Shown: positions 38,913-47,643 of the stretch, one piece after another
Position numbering within the stretch: position 1 is the stretch's first letter
Layout: each line of letters opens with the position of its first letter
DNA from: Paracoccus sp. (in: a-proteobacteria)
Lineage (GTDB): Bacteria > Pseudomonadota > Alphaproteobacteria > Rhodobacterales > Rhodobacteraceae
Direction of reading: 5' to 3'
Length of the DNA: 64,000 bases
Assembly (NCBI RefSeq): GCF_030538655.1
Contig: NZ_JAUNTO010000015.1
Location: 1 to 64,000 of the forward strand
Notes under the pieces: model-generated
Database searches by the model: none
What the model saw: the letters and a program-made list of their open reading frames with translations, nothing else
What the model was told of the DNA's origin: nothing
Program-made: the position numbers and the translations under genes

Positions 38913-40061
38913 TTACGCCTGCGCTGCGATCTCGGCGTTGAACGCCCATTCGATCCACGGCATCAATGCGGCGACATCGGCGGTTTCCACCGTCGAGCCG
39001 CACCAGATCCGCAGACCGGGGGGCGCATCACGATAGGCGCCTGCGTCCAGCGCAACGCCCTCTTTTTCCAGCCGCTTCGCCACCGCCTTGGCAAAGGCCG
39101 CGCCATCCTTGATGCGATCATCGGTGAACTTCAGACACACCGAAGTCGTCGAAGCCGTCGCCGCATCCACCGCCAGATCGGCGATCCAGGCCTTATCCGC
39201 GATGAAATCCCGCACTGCCGCCGCATTGGCGTCGGCCCGCGCGATCAACGCCTTGCGCCCGCCGATGGACTGCGCCCATTTCAGCGCGACGATGTAATCC
39301 TCGACACACAGCATCGAGGGCGTGTTGATCGTTTCGCCCTTGAAAATGCCTTCGATCAGCTTGCCGCCCTTGGTCATACGGAAAATCTTGGGCAAAGGCC
39401 ATGCGGGGGTATAGCTTTCCAGCCGCTCGACCGCGCGCGGCGACAGGATCAGGATGCCATGCGCACCCTCGCCACCCAGAACTTTTTGCCAGCTGAACGT
39501 CACCACATCCAGCTTGTCCCATGGCAGGTCCATGGCAAAGGCGGCAGAGGTCGCGTCGCAGATGGTCAACCCGGCACGATCCGCCGGGATCGCATCGCCA
39601 TTCGGCAGCCGCACCCCCGAGGTGGTGCCGTTCCAGGTGAACACCACGTCCTTGTCGAAATCGACTTGTGCAAAATCAACGATCTGGCCATAATCGGCCT
39701 TGCGCACCACGGCGTCCAGCTTCAGCTGTTTGACCACATCCGTGACCCACCCTTCGCCAAAGCTCTCCCACGCCAGCATTTCCACGCCGCGCGCACCCAG
39801 CAGCGACCACAGCGCCATTTCCACCGCGCCGGTATCAGATGCAGGCACGATGCCGATGCGATAATCGGCAGGCACATCCAGCACCGCCCGCGTCAGATCA
39901 ATCGCCTCGGCCAGCTTGGCCTTACCGACAGCAGCACGATGCGACCGCCCCAACGGAGCGTCGGACAGCATATCAAGAGTAAAACTGGGGATTTTGGCAC
40001 AAGGGCCAGAGGAAAAACGCGGATTTTCCGGGCGCGCAACCGGGGTCGTCGAATCGGCCAT
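38913..40061 (-). CDS. serC: Phosphoserine aminotransferase
   Basis: SerC converts 3-phosphohydroxypyruvate to phosphoserine (PLP-dependent). The 382-residue product belongs to the alphaproteobacterial/archaeal branch: [13 protein letters not shown] at the N-terminus, [43 protein letters not shown] and [17 protein letters not shown] with the PLP lysine in SWQKVLG. I chose ATG 40061 (MADSTTP) because GGAAGG lies 9 nt upstream; the longer frame to 40232 covers the leader. It heads the operon serC-serA-phosphatase. Confidence 0.95.
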   Translation of the reverse strand: MADSTTPVARPENPRFSSGPCAKIPSFTLDMLSDAPLGRSHRAAVGKAKLAEAIDLTRAVLDVPADYRIGIVPASDTGAVEMALWSLLGARGVEMLAWESFGEGWVTDVVKQLKLDAVVRKADYGQIVDFAQVDFDKDVVFTWNGTTSGVRLPNGDAIPADRAGLTICDATSAAFAMDLPWDKLDVVTFSWQKVLGGEGAHGILILSPRAVERLESYTPAWPLPKIFRMTKGGKLIEGIFKGETINTPSMLCVEDYIVALKWAQSIGGRKALIARADANAAAVRDFIADKAWIADLAVDAATASTTSVCLKFTDDRIKDGAAFAKAVAKRLEKEGVALDAGAYRDAPPGLRIWCGSTVETADVAALMPWIEWAFNAEIAAQA

Positions 40062-40140
40062 ATGGCTCAGCCTTCCAGCTAAAAGCCCCTCGTTGGGGAG
40101 GGGTGTCCCACGGTCCGGATACGCCTTTGTCGGGCGTTCG
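40062..40140 (-). promoter_or_regulatory. serC leader RNA (candidate)
   Basis: Directly upstream of serC the minus strand can form ACGCCC/GGGCGT-like stem (40137-40121) and a strong CCCCTC-CCCAAC-GAGGGG hairpin (40103-40086) followed by CTTTT, then the SD site GGAAGG. A structured serC leader is established for alphaproteobacterial serC-serA operons; position and GC-rich final stem near the ribosome site fit it. I could not run a covariance search. Confidence 0.55.
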
Positions 40141-40443
40141 GCAACAGAAAAAACGGTCACGACCAGGCGGATCGCCCTGTCACGGCTCACGATCCGCGCC
40201 CTGAACAGATATGCAGATTGTGGTTGCAACAAAGGCTGCGACAGAAAGGCAGCCTCTGATCTGCCGCTCGAAACGGGCTGTGCCGCATGAGAGAGATCAG
40301 AAAACCGTCACGTGAACTGTTTCCCTGGCAGTTCACAAATCTTTCTGTCAGTCAAAGATAATCATAAACCATTTGCGGCACCGACCGCGCTGTTCGCCAT
40401 TCTTACACTTTGCCGCACGTCATGCGCCAGAGAGGCAAAGGTG

Positions 40444-40815
40444 TTAACGCGCCACCGCACCGGCCTGCGGCCATTCAATGGGCAGCCGTCCCTGACGATC
40501 ATACCAACATTTTGCAGGGCATCTTTCGCTGGACATACATCCGACCAGCATCGCCCCCGCCAAATATTCAGTCTGATCGCGGGCCTGAACGACAATCATC
40601 CCCGATGGTTCGAAACCCCCGAAGCCCAGCAGACAAAGCTGTCCCAAGGCCATGAGCGACGGTTCCAAAGCAGATCCCTCTGTGACGTCCGTTGCAGCAC
40701 GAAACGGACAGTCGCAGGCTTCATGCAACCGGCGAACCGTGGGGGACAGGTGATAACCGGCGTCAAAGATGGCGGTATAATAAACCGCATATTCCCCTTC
40801 GATCATGTGGAACAT
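40444..40815 (-). CDS. Hypothetical protein, uncertain
   Basis: A 123-residue frame (MFHMIEGEYAVYYTAIF... ending QAGAVAR) has coding-like codon use and a plausible globular composition with six cysteines. I do not recognise the family. No clear Shine-Dalgarno site precedes ATG 40815. It lies alone in an AT-richer 1.1-kb gap (40141-41241), where shorter frames upstream may be remnants of a larger decayed gene. It could be a real small gene, a fragment, or chance. Confidence 0.3.
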   Translation of the reverse strand: MFHMIEGEYAVYYTAIFDAGYHLSPTVRRLHEACDCPFRAATDVTEGSALEPSLMALGQLCLLGFGGFEPSGMIVVQARDQTEYLAGAMLVGCMSSERCPAKCWYDRQGRLPIEWPQAGAVAR

Positions 40816-41241
40816 GGCCAGTCATGCCGGTTTGGGTCGTCCTATGCCACCACGCTGTCAAAAATCGCGCGAACCGCTCGGCAACAGCAAGAAATAACCG
40901 GCGTTGTACTGCCAACGAAACACCGTCAAGCCGCCCGGAACATCGGTACAAGTTCAGCGGTGAACATGCGTCCTATCTGCCTCCAAGCCGTCTCGCGGAC
41001 CTGATTTGGCAGCCCATGAAGAGCCTCCGTCCTTGGGCAGATTTTCGAATGAGCAACACTGCTGCTTTTGTCATCTGCTCGGTTTTGCCTCTGTTGCTGA
41101 AAACCACAGCAGGCAGCCGGGGCCATCATTAGCTTTGAACACCCTTCCCAACAATCGCCGCCATAAATGTTGACAATTATGTTGACTCGAATCTGATCAT
41201 CTCTCAACCTGCGGGTAACGGATTGGCAGCAAGAGGACGCC
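40816..41241. other. Intergenic region upstream of the solute-binding operon
   Basis: No gene recognised. The region is lower in GC than the rest of the window and only short frames occur. Close to the operon, 41168-41186 holds TGTTGAC-N5-TGTTGAC, two direct repeats 12 nt apart that include a TTGACA -35-like box. Promoter or regulator site for the downstream transporter operon is likely here. An AAGAGG site precedes the ATG at 41242. Confidence 0.4.
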
Positions 41242-42804
41242 ATGCGCAGATCGCCGAAATTTCTGGTCCTTGCGGCGGCCATTTTGCCCTCGATGGCGAT
41301 GGCTGAAAACGTGCTGAAATGGGGTGGTCCGCGCGACATTTTTTCGCTCGACCCCTATTCCTACGGCTCGACCTCGAACCTTGCCTTTCTCAATCATGTC
41401 TATGAGGGGCTGGTCCGCTACACGCCCGAATTTGACGTCGTGCCGGCATTGGCCGAGCGGTGGGAGTTCGTGGCCCCTGATACTTGGCGGTTTCACTTGC
41501 GGCGGGGCGTGAAATTCCACGATGGCGCCGACTTCACTGCGGATGACGTGCTGGCATCCATGAAGCGGGTCAGCGATCCGGCTTCGCCCTTGCGCGGCAA
41601 CATCCCCACCTATGTTTCTGCGGAAAGGATCGACGACCACACGGTAGACATCAAAACGACCTCGGGCAGCCCGCTGTTTCTGAACGACATGACCAACATC
41701 TTCATGTTCGACGCAGATTGGCTGCGCACGAACAATGCCGAGGCACCGACCGATGTGGGGGCAAAGGTCGAAGGCTTTGCGACTCATAACACCAATGGCA
41801 CTGGCCCCTTCATGCTGGAAAGCCGCGTGCCGGACGCCAAGACAGTTCTGGTGGTTAATGACGGCTGGTGGGACACGCCGGTGCATAATCTGGACCGGAT
41901 CGAATTCACCCCGATCACAGCGCCCGCAACCCGCGTCGCAGCTCTGTTATCGGGCGAAATCGACCTGACGGATGGCGCGCCAATTCAGGATCTGGACCGA
42001 CTGCGGGCCAGCCCCGGCATACAGGTCGAACAGCGCAGCGATCTGCGCACGATCCATGTCGTCTTCAACCGCAAGGATACGCTGGCCGACGGACGCGACA
42101 ATCCGTTCAACGACCTGCGGCTGCGGCAGGCCATAGACATGGCCATCGACCGCGACCTGATCGGCAAACGGATCATGCGGGGTATGACACATATCGCCGG
42201 CACGATGGTCGCGCCCGACATCCCCGGCTACAGCGCCGAACTGGACGTGCCGACCCCGCACGACCCCGACCGCGCCGCGGCGCTGATCGAGGAAGCGGGT
42301 CTCAAGGATACCGCCTTTACGATGGTCTGCGCCAATGATGAAAGCGTCAACGAAGAACAGGTCTGCCAGGCCATCGTCTCGATGCTGACCAAGGTGGGGC
42401 TGAAGCCGTCACTGGATATTGGCCCGCGCGCCGTGCAGTCACCCAAGCGGTCTTCGGGCAATGCCGATGTCTACATGATCGGCTGGGCCAACGAACCTAC
42501 GCTGGATGCCTATTCCATTCTTGTGCAGGTGCTGCACAGCCGCGAAGGGGCAGCCGGTGTCGCCAACTATGGCGGCTGGTCCTATCCAGAACTGGACCGC
42601 CTGACCGACGAAGCCTCGGTCGAGATGGACCAGGCCCGCCGGATCGAGCTGGAACAGCAGGCCCTGAAGCTAGCCAAAGACGAGGTTATCATGATCCCGC
42701 TTTACCAGCAGCCGATGGCCTGGGCGATGAACGACAAGGTCAGCGACGTCGTCATCCGCGCCGACAACAAGCCGCGCCACTGGCTGACCCGGATGGCCGA
42801 ATGA
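41242..42804 (+). CDS. ABC transporter solute-binding protein, family 5 (copy 1)
   Basis: This periplasmic binding protein of the dipeptide/oligopeptide (Dpp/Opp, SBP_bac_5) class has 520 residues. A signal peptide (MRRSPKFLVLAAAILPSMAMA) precedes ENVLKWGGPRDIFSLDPYSY. Family motifs include FLNHVYEGLVRY, FHLRRGVKFHDGADFTADDV and NGTGPFMLESRVPD. It heads an operon with a second paralogous binding protein, two permeases, two hydrolases and two ATPases. The hydrolases suggest the ligand is a cyclic amide or N-heterocycle rather than a peptide. A hairpin with a T-run follows its stop. Confidence 0.92.
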   Translation: MRRSPKFLVLAAAILPSMAMAENVLKWGGPRDIFSLDPYSYGSTSNLAFLNHVYEGLVRYTPEFDVVPALAERWEFVAPDTWRFHLRRGVKFHDGADFTADDVLASMKRVSDPASPLRGNIPTYVSAERIDDHTVDIKTTSGSPLFLNDMTNIFMFDADWLRTNNAEAPTDVGAKVEGFATHNTNGTGPFMLESRVPDAKTVLVVNDGWWDTPVHNLDRIEFTPITAPATRVAALLSGEIDLTDGAPIQDLDRLRASPGIQVEQRSDLRTIHVVFNRKDTLADGRDNPFNDLRLRQAIDMAIDRDLIGKRIMRGMTHIAGTMVAPDIPGYSAELDVPTPHDPDRAAALIEEAGLKDTAFTMVCANDESVNEEQVCQAIVSMLTKVGLKPSLDIGPRAVQSPKRSSGNADVYMIGWANEPTLDAYSILVQVLHSREGAAGVANYGGWSYPELDRLTDEASVEMDQARRIELEQQALKLAKDEVIMIPLYQQPMAWAMNDKVSDVVIRADNKPRHWLTRMAE

Positions 42805-42812
42805 TCCGCCCG

Positions 42813-42847
42813 CCCGCACCCGGCACAAAGACCGGGGCGGGCCTTTT
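42813..42847 (+). terminator. Intercistronic hairpin-T structure after copy 1
   Basis: CCCGC-AC-CCGG pairs with CCGG-G-GCGGG around an 8-nt loop and is followed by CCTTTTCC. It resembles a terminator lying 8 nt after the first binding-protein gene and before the second. It could raise the level of the first binding protein over the rest of the operon. Confidence 0.6.
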
Positions 42848-42865
42848 CCTGACAGGGAGTGCCTG

Positions 42866-44428
42866 ATGAGACCCACCAAAGGACTGCTTGCCGCACTGGC
42901 TATCGCCATGATCGGCACCTCGGCCAGCGCCCAGAACGTAATGCGCTGGGGTGGCGCGCGCGACATTTACTCGCTTGATCCGTATTCCTACGGTGACAGC
43001 TATACGATCGCCTTTCTGAACCATGTCTACGAAGGGCTTGTCCGCTATAATGACAAGCTGGAAATCGAACCCGCGCTGGCTGAAAGCTGGGAAATCGTGT
43101 CGCCCTCGGTCTGGCGCTTTACCCTGCGGGATGGTGTCAAGTTTCATGACGGCGCCGATCTGACCTCGGACGACGTGCTGGCCAGCCTGACCCGCGTCAG
43201 CGACGAAACCTCGCCGCTCAAGGGCAATCTTCCCACCTACAAGTCCGCGACCAAGATCGACGACCGCAGATTCGAGATCGAGTTGACCGGCGCCTATCCG
43301 CTGCTGCTGAACGATCTGACCAACATTCATATCTTTGATGAAGGCTGGCTGACCGAAAACGACTCGCTGCTGCCGACCGATGTCAGCGCGCAGAAGGAAG
43401 GGTTTGCCACCTTTAACGCCAACGGCACCGGCCCGTTCAGGGTCGAAAGCCGGGTTCCGGACAGCCGCACGGTGCTGACCCGCAATGTCGAATGGTGGGA
43501 TACGCCGCATCACAATATCGACCGGATCGAGTTCACCCCGATCACATCTGCCGCGACCCGCGTGGCGGCGATGCTGTCGGGCGAGATTGACTTCACCGAA
43601 GAAGCGCCTGTGCAGGATCTGCCGCGCCTTGCTGCGGCGCCGGGGATCGAGGTGATGGAGCGGGCCAACCTGCGCACGGTCATGCTGGGTTTCAACCGCA
43701 AGGACAAGCTGACCGATGGGCGCGACAACCCGTTCAATGAACTGCGGGTGCGGCAGGCTTTTGAACTGGCACTGGACAAGGACCTGATCCAGCGCCGCGT
43801 GATGCGCGGCAAATCGCGCAATGCCGGCACCATCGTCTCGCCCGAGATTCCGGGCTATAGCGAGGCGATGGACGCTTTTCCGGCAGCGGACCCGGCCAAG
43901 GCGCAGGCGCTACTGGCGGAAGCGGGCCATGAGGGGTTGCCCTTCACCCTGACCTGCACCACCGACAGCTATGTCAACGAGGAAGAGTTGTGCAACGCGA
44001 TGGTGTCGATGCTGGCCCGCGCGGGGTTTCGCCCGACGCTGGATATCGGGCCTGCCGCCGTGCAGACCCCGAAAAGGTCAGGCGGTCAGGCGGATGTATA
44101 TCTGATCGGATGGGCGAACGAACCGATGCTGGATAGCTATTCGATCCTTGTGCAGATGATCGAAACGAAGTCAGGCACCGCTGGTGTGTTCAACTGGGGC
44201 GGCTGGTCTTATCCCGAGATCGACGCGCTGATCCAGCAGGCTTCGACCGAGATGGACCGTGACAAGCGGCTGGCCTTGCAGACCGAGGCGCTTGGCAAGG
44301 TAAAAGACGAACTGGTCATGCTGCCTTTGCATCAGCAGCCGATGGCCTGGGCCATGTCGGACAAGATCGAAAGCACGGTGCAGCTTGCTGACAACAAGGT
44401 CCGTCACTGGCTGACCATGATGAAGTGA
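42866..44428 (+). CDS. ABC transporter solute-binding protein, family 5 (copy 2)
   Basis: This paralogue of the preceding gene has the same length (520 residues) and aligns along its whole length without obvious gaps (for example MRWGGARDIYSLDPYSYG against LKWGGPRDIFSLDPYSYG). The signal peptide is MRPTKGLLAALAIAMIGTSASA. GGGAG lies 7 nt before the ATG. Two binding proteins for one permease suggest two related ligands or different affinities. It is separated from copy 1 by a terminator-like hairpin. Confidence 0.92.
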   Translation: MRPTKGLLAALAIAMIGTSASAQNVMRWGGARDIYSLDPYSYGDSYTIAFLNHVYEGLVRYNDKLEIEPALAESWEIVSPSVWRFTLRDGVKFHDGADLTSDDVLASLTRVSDETSPLKGNLPTYKSATKIDDRRFEIELTGAYPLLLNDLTNIHIFDEGWLTENDSLLPTDVSAQKEGFATFNANGTGPFRVESRVPDSRTVLTRNVEWWDTPHHNIDRIEFTPITSAATRVAAMLSGEIDFTEEAPVQDLPRLAAAPGIEVMERANLRTVMLGFNRKDKLTDGRDNPFNELRVRQAFELALDKDLIQRRVMRGKSRNAGTIVSPEIPGYSEAMDAFPAADPAKAQALLAEAGHEGLPFTLTCTTDSYVNEEELCNAMVSMLARAGFRPTLDIGPAAVQTPKRSGGQADVYLIGWANEPMLDSYSILVQMIETKSGTAGVFNWGGWSYPEIDALIQQASTEMDRDKRLALQTEALGKVKDELVMLPLHQQPMAWAMSDKIESTVQLADNKVRHWLTMMK

Positions 44429-44487
44429 TCGCGGCGGGGCCGCCTGACCGCGCCCCTGCTTGCCCAAACCCTGACACAAGGCGGATC

Positions 44488-45456
44488 ATGCTGGTCTTCA
44501 TTCTCAAGCGCCTGTTCAACGCCGTGTTCGTGATGCTGGCGGTCGCGTTTCTCGCATTTTCGATCTTTCGGGTTGCGGGCGATCCCGTCGAGATGATGGC
44601 CAATGAGCAGATGACGCAGGCCGACCGTGATGCCTTGCGCGAACGCATGGGGCTGAACGACCCGATGCTGGTGCAATATGCGCGCTTTGTCGGGAATGCG
44701 GCGACAGGCGATTTCGGGATGTCATGGAGAAACGGACAAGAGGTCTTGGGCCTGATCGCCGAACGCTTCCCCGCCACGATGGAGCTGGTGCTGGTCGCAA
44801 CCTTTCTGTCGCTGGCCATTGGCCTGCCACTGGGTGTTCTGACCGCAATCGGGCGAGGCCGTTGGTATGCCGAAGGGTTGCAGTTCGTGTCGATCATCGG
44901 CGTCTCGCTGCCCAGTTTCGTGGTGGGTATTCTGCTGATTCTTGTTTTTGCGGTGATCCTTGGGGTGGCGCCTGCCTTTGGTCGGGGCGAGGTGGTGCGG
45001 ATCGGCTGGTGGACGACAGGGGTGCTGACGCCCTCGGGTCGCGCAGCGCTGATCCTGCCGGCTGTCGCGCTGGCGCTGTATCAGATCACACTGATTATGC
45101 GTCTGGTCCGGGCCGAGATGCTTGAGGTGATGCGATCCGATTTCGTCAAGTTCGCCCGCGCCCGCGGCGTGCCGCGCTGGCGGATCTGGTTTCGCCACGC
45201 GCTGCGCAACTGCCTGATGCCGGTCGTGACAATGACGGCCATGAATATCGGCGCGCTGATCGCCTTTGCACTGATTACCGAAACGGTGTTCCAGTGGCCG
45301 GGGATGGGGATGCTGTTCATCCAGGCCGTGACCTTTCTCGATTTCCCGGTGATGTCGGCCTATCTGGTCATCATCTCGTTCATTTTCGTGGCCCTGAACA
45401 CTGCGGTGGACATCGCCTATGCGGTCATCGACCCGCGCCTGCGCGATGCGACGTAA
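44488..45456 (+). CDS. ABC transporter permease, DppB type
   Basis: The 322-residue inner-membrane protein has six predicted helices. It begins MLVFILKRLFNAVFVMLAVAFLAF, has RERMGLNDPMLVQYARFV in the first periplasmic loop, and near the C-terminus the EAA-type motif FVKFARARGVPRWRIWFRHAL, then ETVFQWPGMG, both diagnostic for the DppB/OppB family. I chose ATG 44488 at the first membrane helix. It pairs with the next gene. Confidence 0.93.
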   Translation: MLVFILKRLFNAVFVMLAVAFLAFSIFRVAGDPVEMMANEQMTQADRDALRERMGLNDPMLVQYARFVGNAATGDFGMSWRNGQEVLGLIAERFPATMELVLVATFLSLAIGLPLGVLTAIGRGRWYAEGLQFVSIIGVSLPSFVVGILLILVFAVILGVAPAFGRGEVVRIGWWTTGVLTPSGRAALILPAVALALYQITLIMRLVRAEMLEVMRSDFVKFARARGVPRWRIWFRHALRNCLMPVVTMTAMNIGALIAFALITETVFQWPGMGMLFIQAVTFLDFPVMSAYLVIISFIFVALNTAVDIAYAVIDPRLRDAT

Positions 45457-45466
45457 GGGGCCAGCC

Positions 45467-46450
45467 ATGTCCGATCCCAGCCAAACCCAGCCGCAGGTCG
45501 ATCTGCCCGCCGACGCAATCGTTCCGTCCGACGGGCCGGATGGCCGTGTTACCCGCTGGCGGAAAAGCGACTTGTGGTATTCCTTCACGCACAAACCCTC
45601 GGCAATGATCGCCGCGCTGGTGCTGCTGGTGCTGGCAGTGGCGTCCTTCACCGCACCGCTTTATGTGCCGCAGAATCCCTATGATCCGGCCCAGCTTGAC
45701 CTGCTGAACGCAGAAATTCCGCCAATCTGGATGGCCGAGGGACAATGGCCGTTCATCCTTGGCACCGACATGCAAGGGCGGGATATGCTGTCGGCGATCC
45801 TTTACGGGTCGCGCATTTCGATCATCATCGGCGTTGCCGCGGTGGCGCTGTCGCTGGCGATCGGGTTGGTCCTTGGCCTGCTGGCGGGGTATTTCGGCGG
45901 CGTCATCGACATGGTGCTGATGCGGCTGGGCGACATTCTGTTGTCCATCCCCACGATCCTGATCGCCATTCTTGTCAGCGCCGTGGCGCGTCAGGCGCTG
46001 CCGCAGAACCTGCGTGAAATCGGGGCGGCGGGCGTGCTGGTGCTGGCGATCACGCTGTCGGCCTGGGTGCAATATGCCCGCACCGTGCGCGCGCAGGCGG
46101 CCGTAGAACGGCGGCGCGAATATGTGCAGGCGGCACGACTGCTAAAGGTGCCCGCGCGGCGGATCATGTTCCGGCATATCCTGCCCAACACGTTGACGCC
46201 CATCTTTGTCGCCGCGACGCTCAATTTCGGGATGGCGATCCTGACCGAAGCCACGCTGTCCTTTCTTGGTATCGGGATGCCACCCAGCCAGCCCAGTCTG
46301 GGAACGCTGATCCGGCTGGGCAATGAATATCTGTTCTCGGGCGTGTGGTGGGTGGTGCTGTTCCCGGTGATCCAGCTGTCACTGCTGGTCGTGTCGGTCA
46401 ATCTGCTGGGCGACTGGCTGCGCGACGCGCTGAACCCAAAGCTGAGGTAA
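45467..46450 (+). CDS. ABC transporter permease, DppC type
   Basis: The 327-residue partner permease has an N-terminal cytoplasmic tail of about 45 residues (DLWYSFTHKPSAMIAAL leads into helix 1). It carries FILGTDMQGRDMLSAILYGSRIS and the EAA-loop YVQAARLLKVPARRIMFRHILPN (given in two parts: YVQAARLLKVPARR, IMFRHILPN), with EATLSFLGIGMPPSQPSLG, all typical of DppC/OppC. I chose ATG 45467 with AAGGGG 7 nt upstream. Its stop TAA shares one base with the next start (TAATG). Confidence 0.93.
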   Translation: MSDPSQTQPQVDLPADAIVPSDGPDGRVTRWRKSDLWYSFTHKPSAMIAALVLLVLAVASFTAPLYVPQNPYDPAQLDLLNAEIPPIWMAEGQWPFILGTDMQGRDMLSAILYGSRISIIIGVAAVALSLAIGLVLGLLAGYFGGVIDMVLMRLGDILLSIPTILIAILVSAVARQALPQNLREIGAAGVLVLAITLSAWVQYARTVRAQAAVERRREYVQAARLLKVPARRIMFRHILPNTLTPIFVAATLNFGMAILTEATLSFLGIGMPPSQPSLGTLIRLGNEYLFSGVWWVVLFPVIQLSLLVVSVNLLGDWLRDALNPKLR

Positions 46451-47643
46451 TGACGATGGACCTGCTGATCCGCAACATCCGACCGATGGGCGGCGCACTC
46501 GCCGACATTCTTGTGCGCGATGGCCGTATCGCCCGCATCGCGCCGGATATTGATGCCAATGTGCCGGTCGAGGATGGCGGTGGCCATCTGGCCGTTCCCG
46601 GCCTGATCGACGCGCACACCCATCTGGACAAGACCACATGGGGCATGGGCTGGCACACCAACGCCCATCAGGCGACATTGCAGGAACGCATCGACTTTGA
46701 ACGCGAACACCGGCTGGACATCGGGATTGATCCACACCGCCAGTCAATGCGCCACGCCTTGGGACTGATGGCGCATGGTGCGACCCATATCCGCAGCCAT
46801 GTGGATATCGACACCCGGCACGGGTTGGCGATGTTTCATGGCGTTCTGGAAACGCGGCAGGCTTTGGCCGGGATGATCGACATCGAGATCGTGGCCTTTC
46901 CGCAATCAGCGATCATGGCGCGGCCCGGCACGGTCGATCTGATGGACCAGGCGCTGGCCGAAGGTGCCGAGGTGGTCGGCGGCATTGACCCCTGCGGCAT
47001 GGAACGCGATCCGAAAGGCGCGCTGGACGTCATCTTTGGGCTGGCCGAGCGGCACGGCAAGCCTGTGGACATCCACCTGCACGAGATGGGCGAACTGGGT
47101 GCCTTCAGCATGGAGATGATCTTTGACCGCATCCGCGCGCTGTCGATGCAAGGCCGGGTGGCGATCAGCCACGCGTTCTGCCTTGGCGCACCGGACTGGC
47201 AGCGGACACAGGGGCTGATCGACCAACTGGCGGAACTGGACGTGGCGATCCTGACCACCGGCGCACCATCGGTTCCCGTCCCTGCGATCCTTCGCCTGCG
47301 TGATGCGGGCGTCCGGGTGGGCGCGGGCTGCGACGGTATCCGCGACACCTGGGGACCATGGGGCAAGCCGGATATGCTGCATCGTGCCGAGATCATCGGC
47401 ATGAAGAACGGCTTTCGCCGTGATATAGATCTGGAATATGCGCTGCACGTCTGTTCCGTTGGTGGGGCCGAGGTGATGGGCGTGCCGCACGGGCTTGCCG
47501 AAGGCATGCCCGCTGACCTGACGCTGTTGCAGGGGCAGACACTGGCCCATGCCGTGGCAGATACCGCCCCGCGTCCGCTGGTCGTCAAGGGTGGCCGCGT
47601 CACCGCCAGAATGGGCGATGTGCCGGGGGTTGCGGTCCCATGA
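46450..47643 (+). CDS. Amidohydrolase, cytosine-deaminase-like
   Basis: The 397-residue protein belongs to the amidohydrolase superfamily, cytosine deaminase branch. Metal ligands are readable: LIDAHTHLDKTTW (HxH), VDIHLHEMGELG (His), AISHAFCLG (His) and VGAGCDGIRDTWGPWGKPD (Asp, with the RDxxxPxG loop typical of CodA). It likely hydrolyses or deaminates a ring C-N bond of the transported substrate in the cytoplasm. The substrate is not readable. Its 3' end overlaps the next hydrolase gene by 4 nt. Confidence 0.88.
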   Translation: MTMDLLIRNIRPMGGALADILVRDGRIARIAPDIDANVPVEDGGGHLAVPGLIDAHTHLDKTTWGMGWHTNAHQATLQERIDFEREHRLDIGIDPHRQSMRHALGLMAHGATHIRSHVDIDTRHGLAMFHGVLETRQALAGMIDIEIVAFPQSAIMARPGTVDLMDQALAEGAEVVGGIDPCGMERDPKGALDVIFGLAERHGKPVDIHLHEMGELGAFSMEMIFDRIRALSMQGRVAISHAFCLGAPDWQRTQGLIDQLAELDVAILTTGAPSVPVPAILRLRDAGVRVGAGCDGIRDTWGPWGKPDMLHRAEIIGMKNGFRRDIDLEYALHVCSVGGAEVMGVPHGLAEGMPADLTLLQGQTLAHAVADTAPRPLVVKGGRVTARMGDVPGVAVP

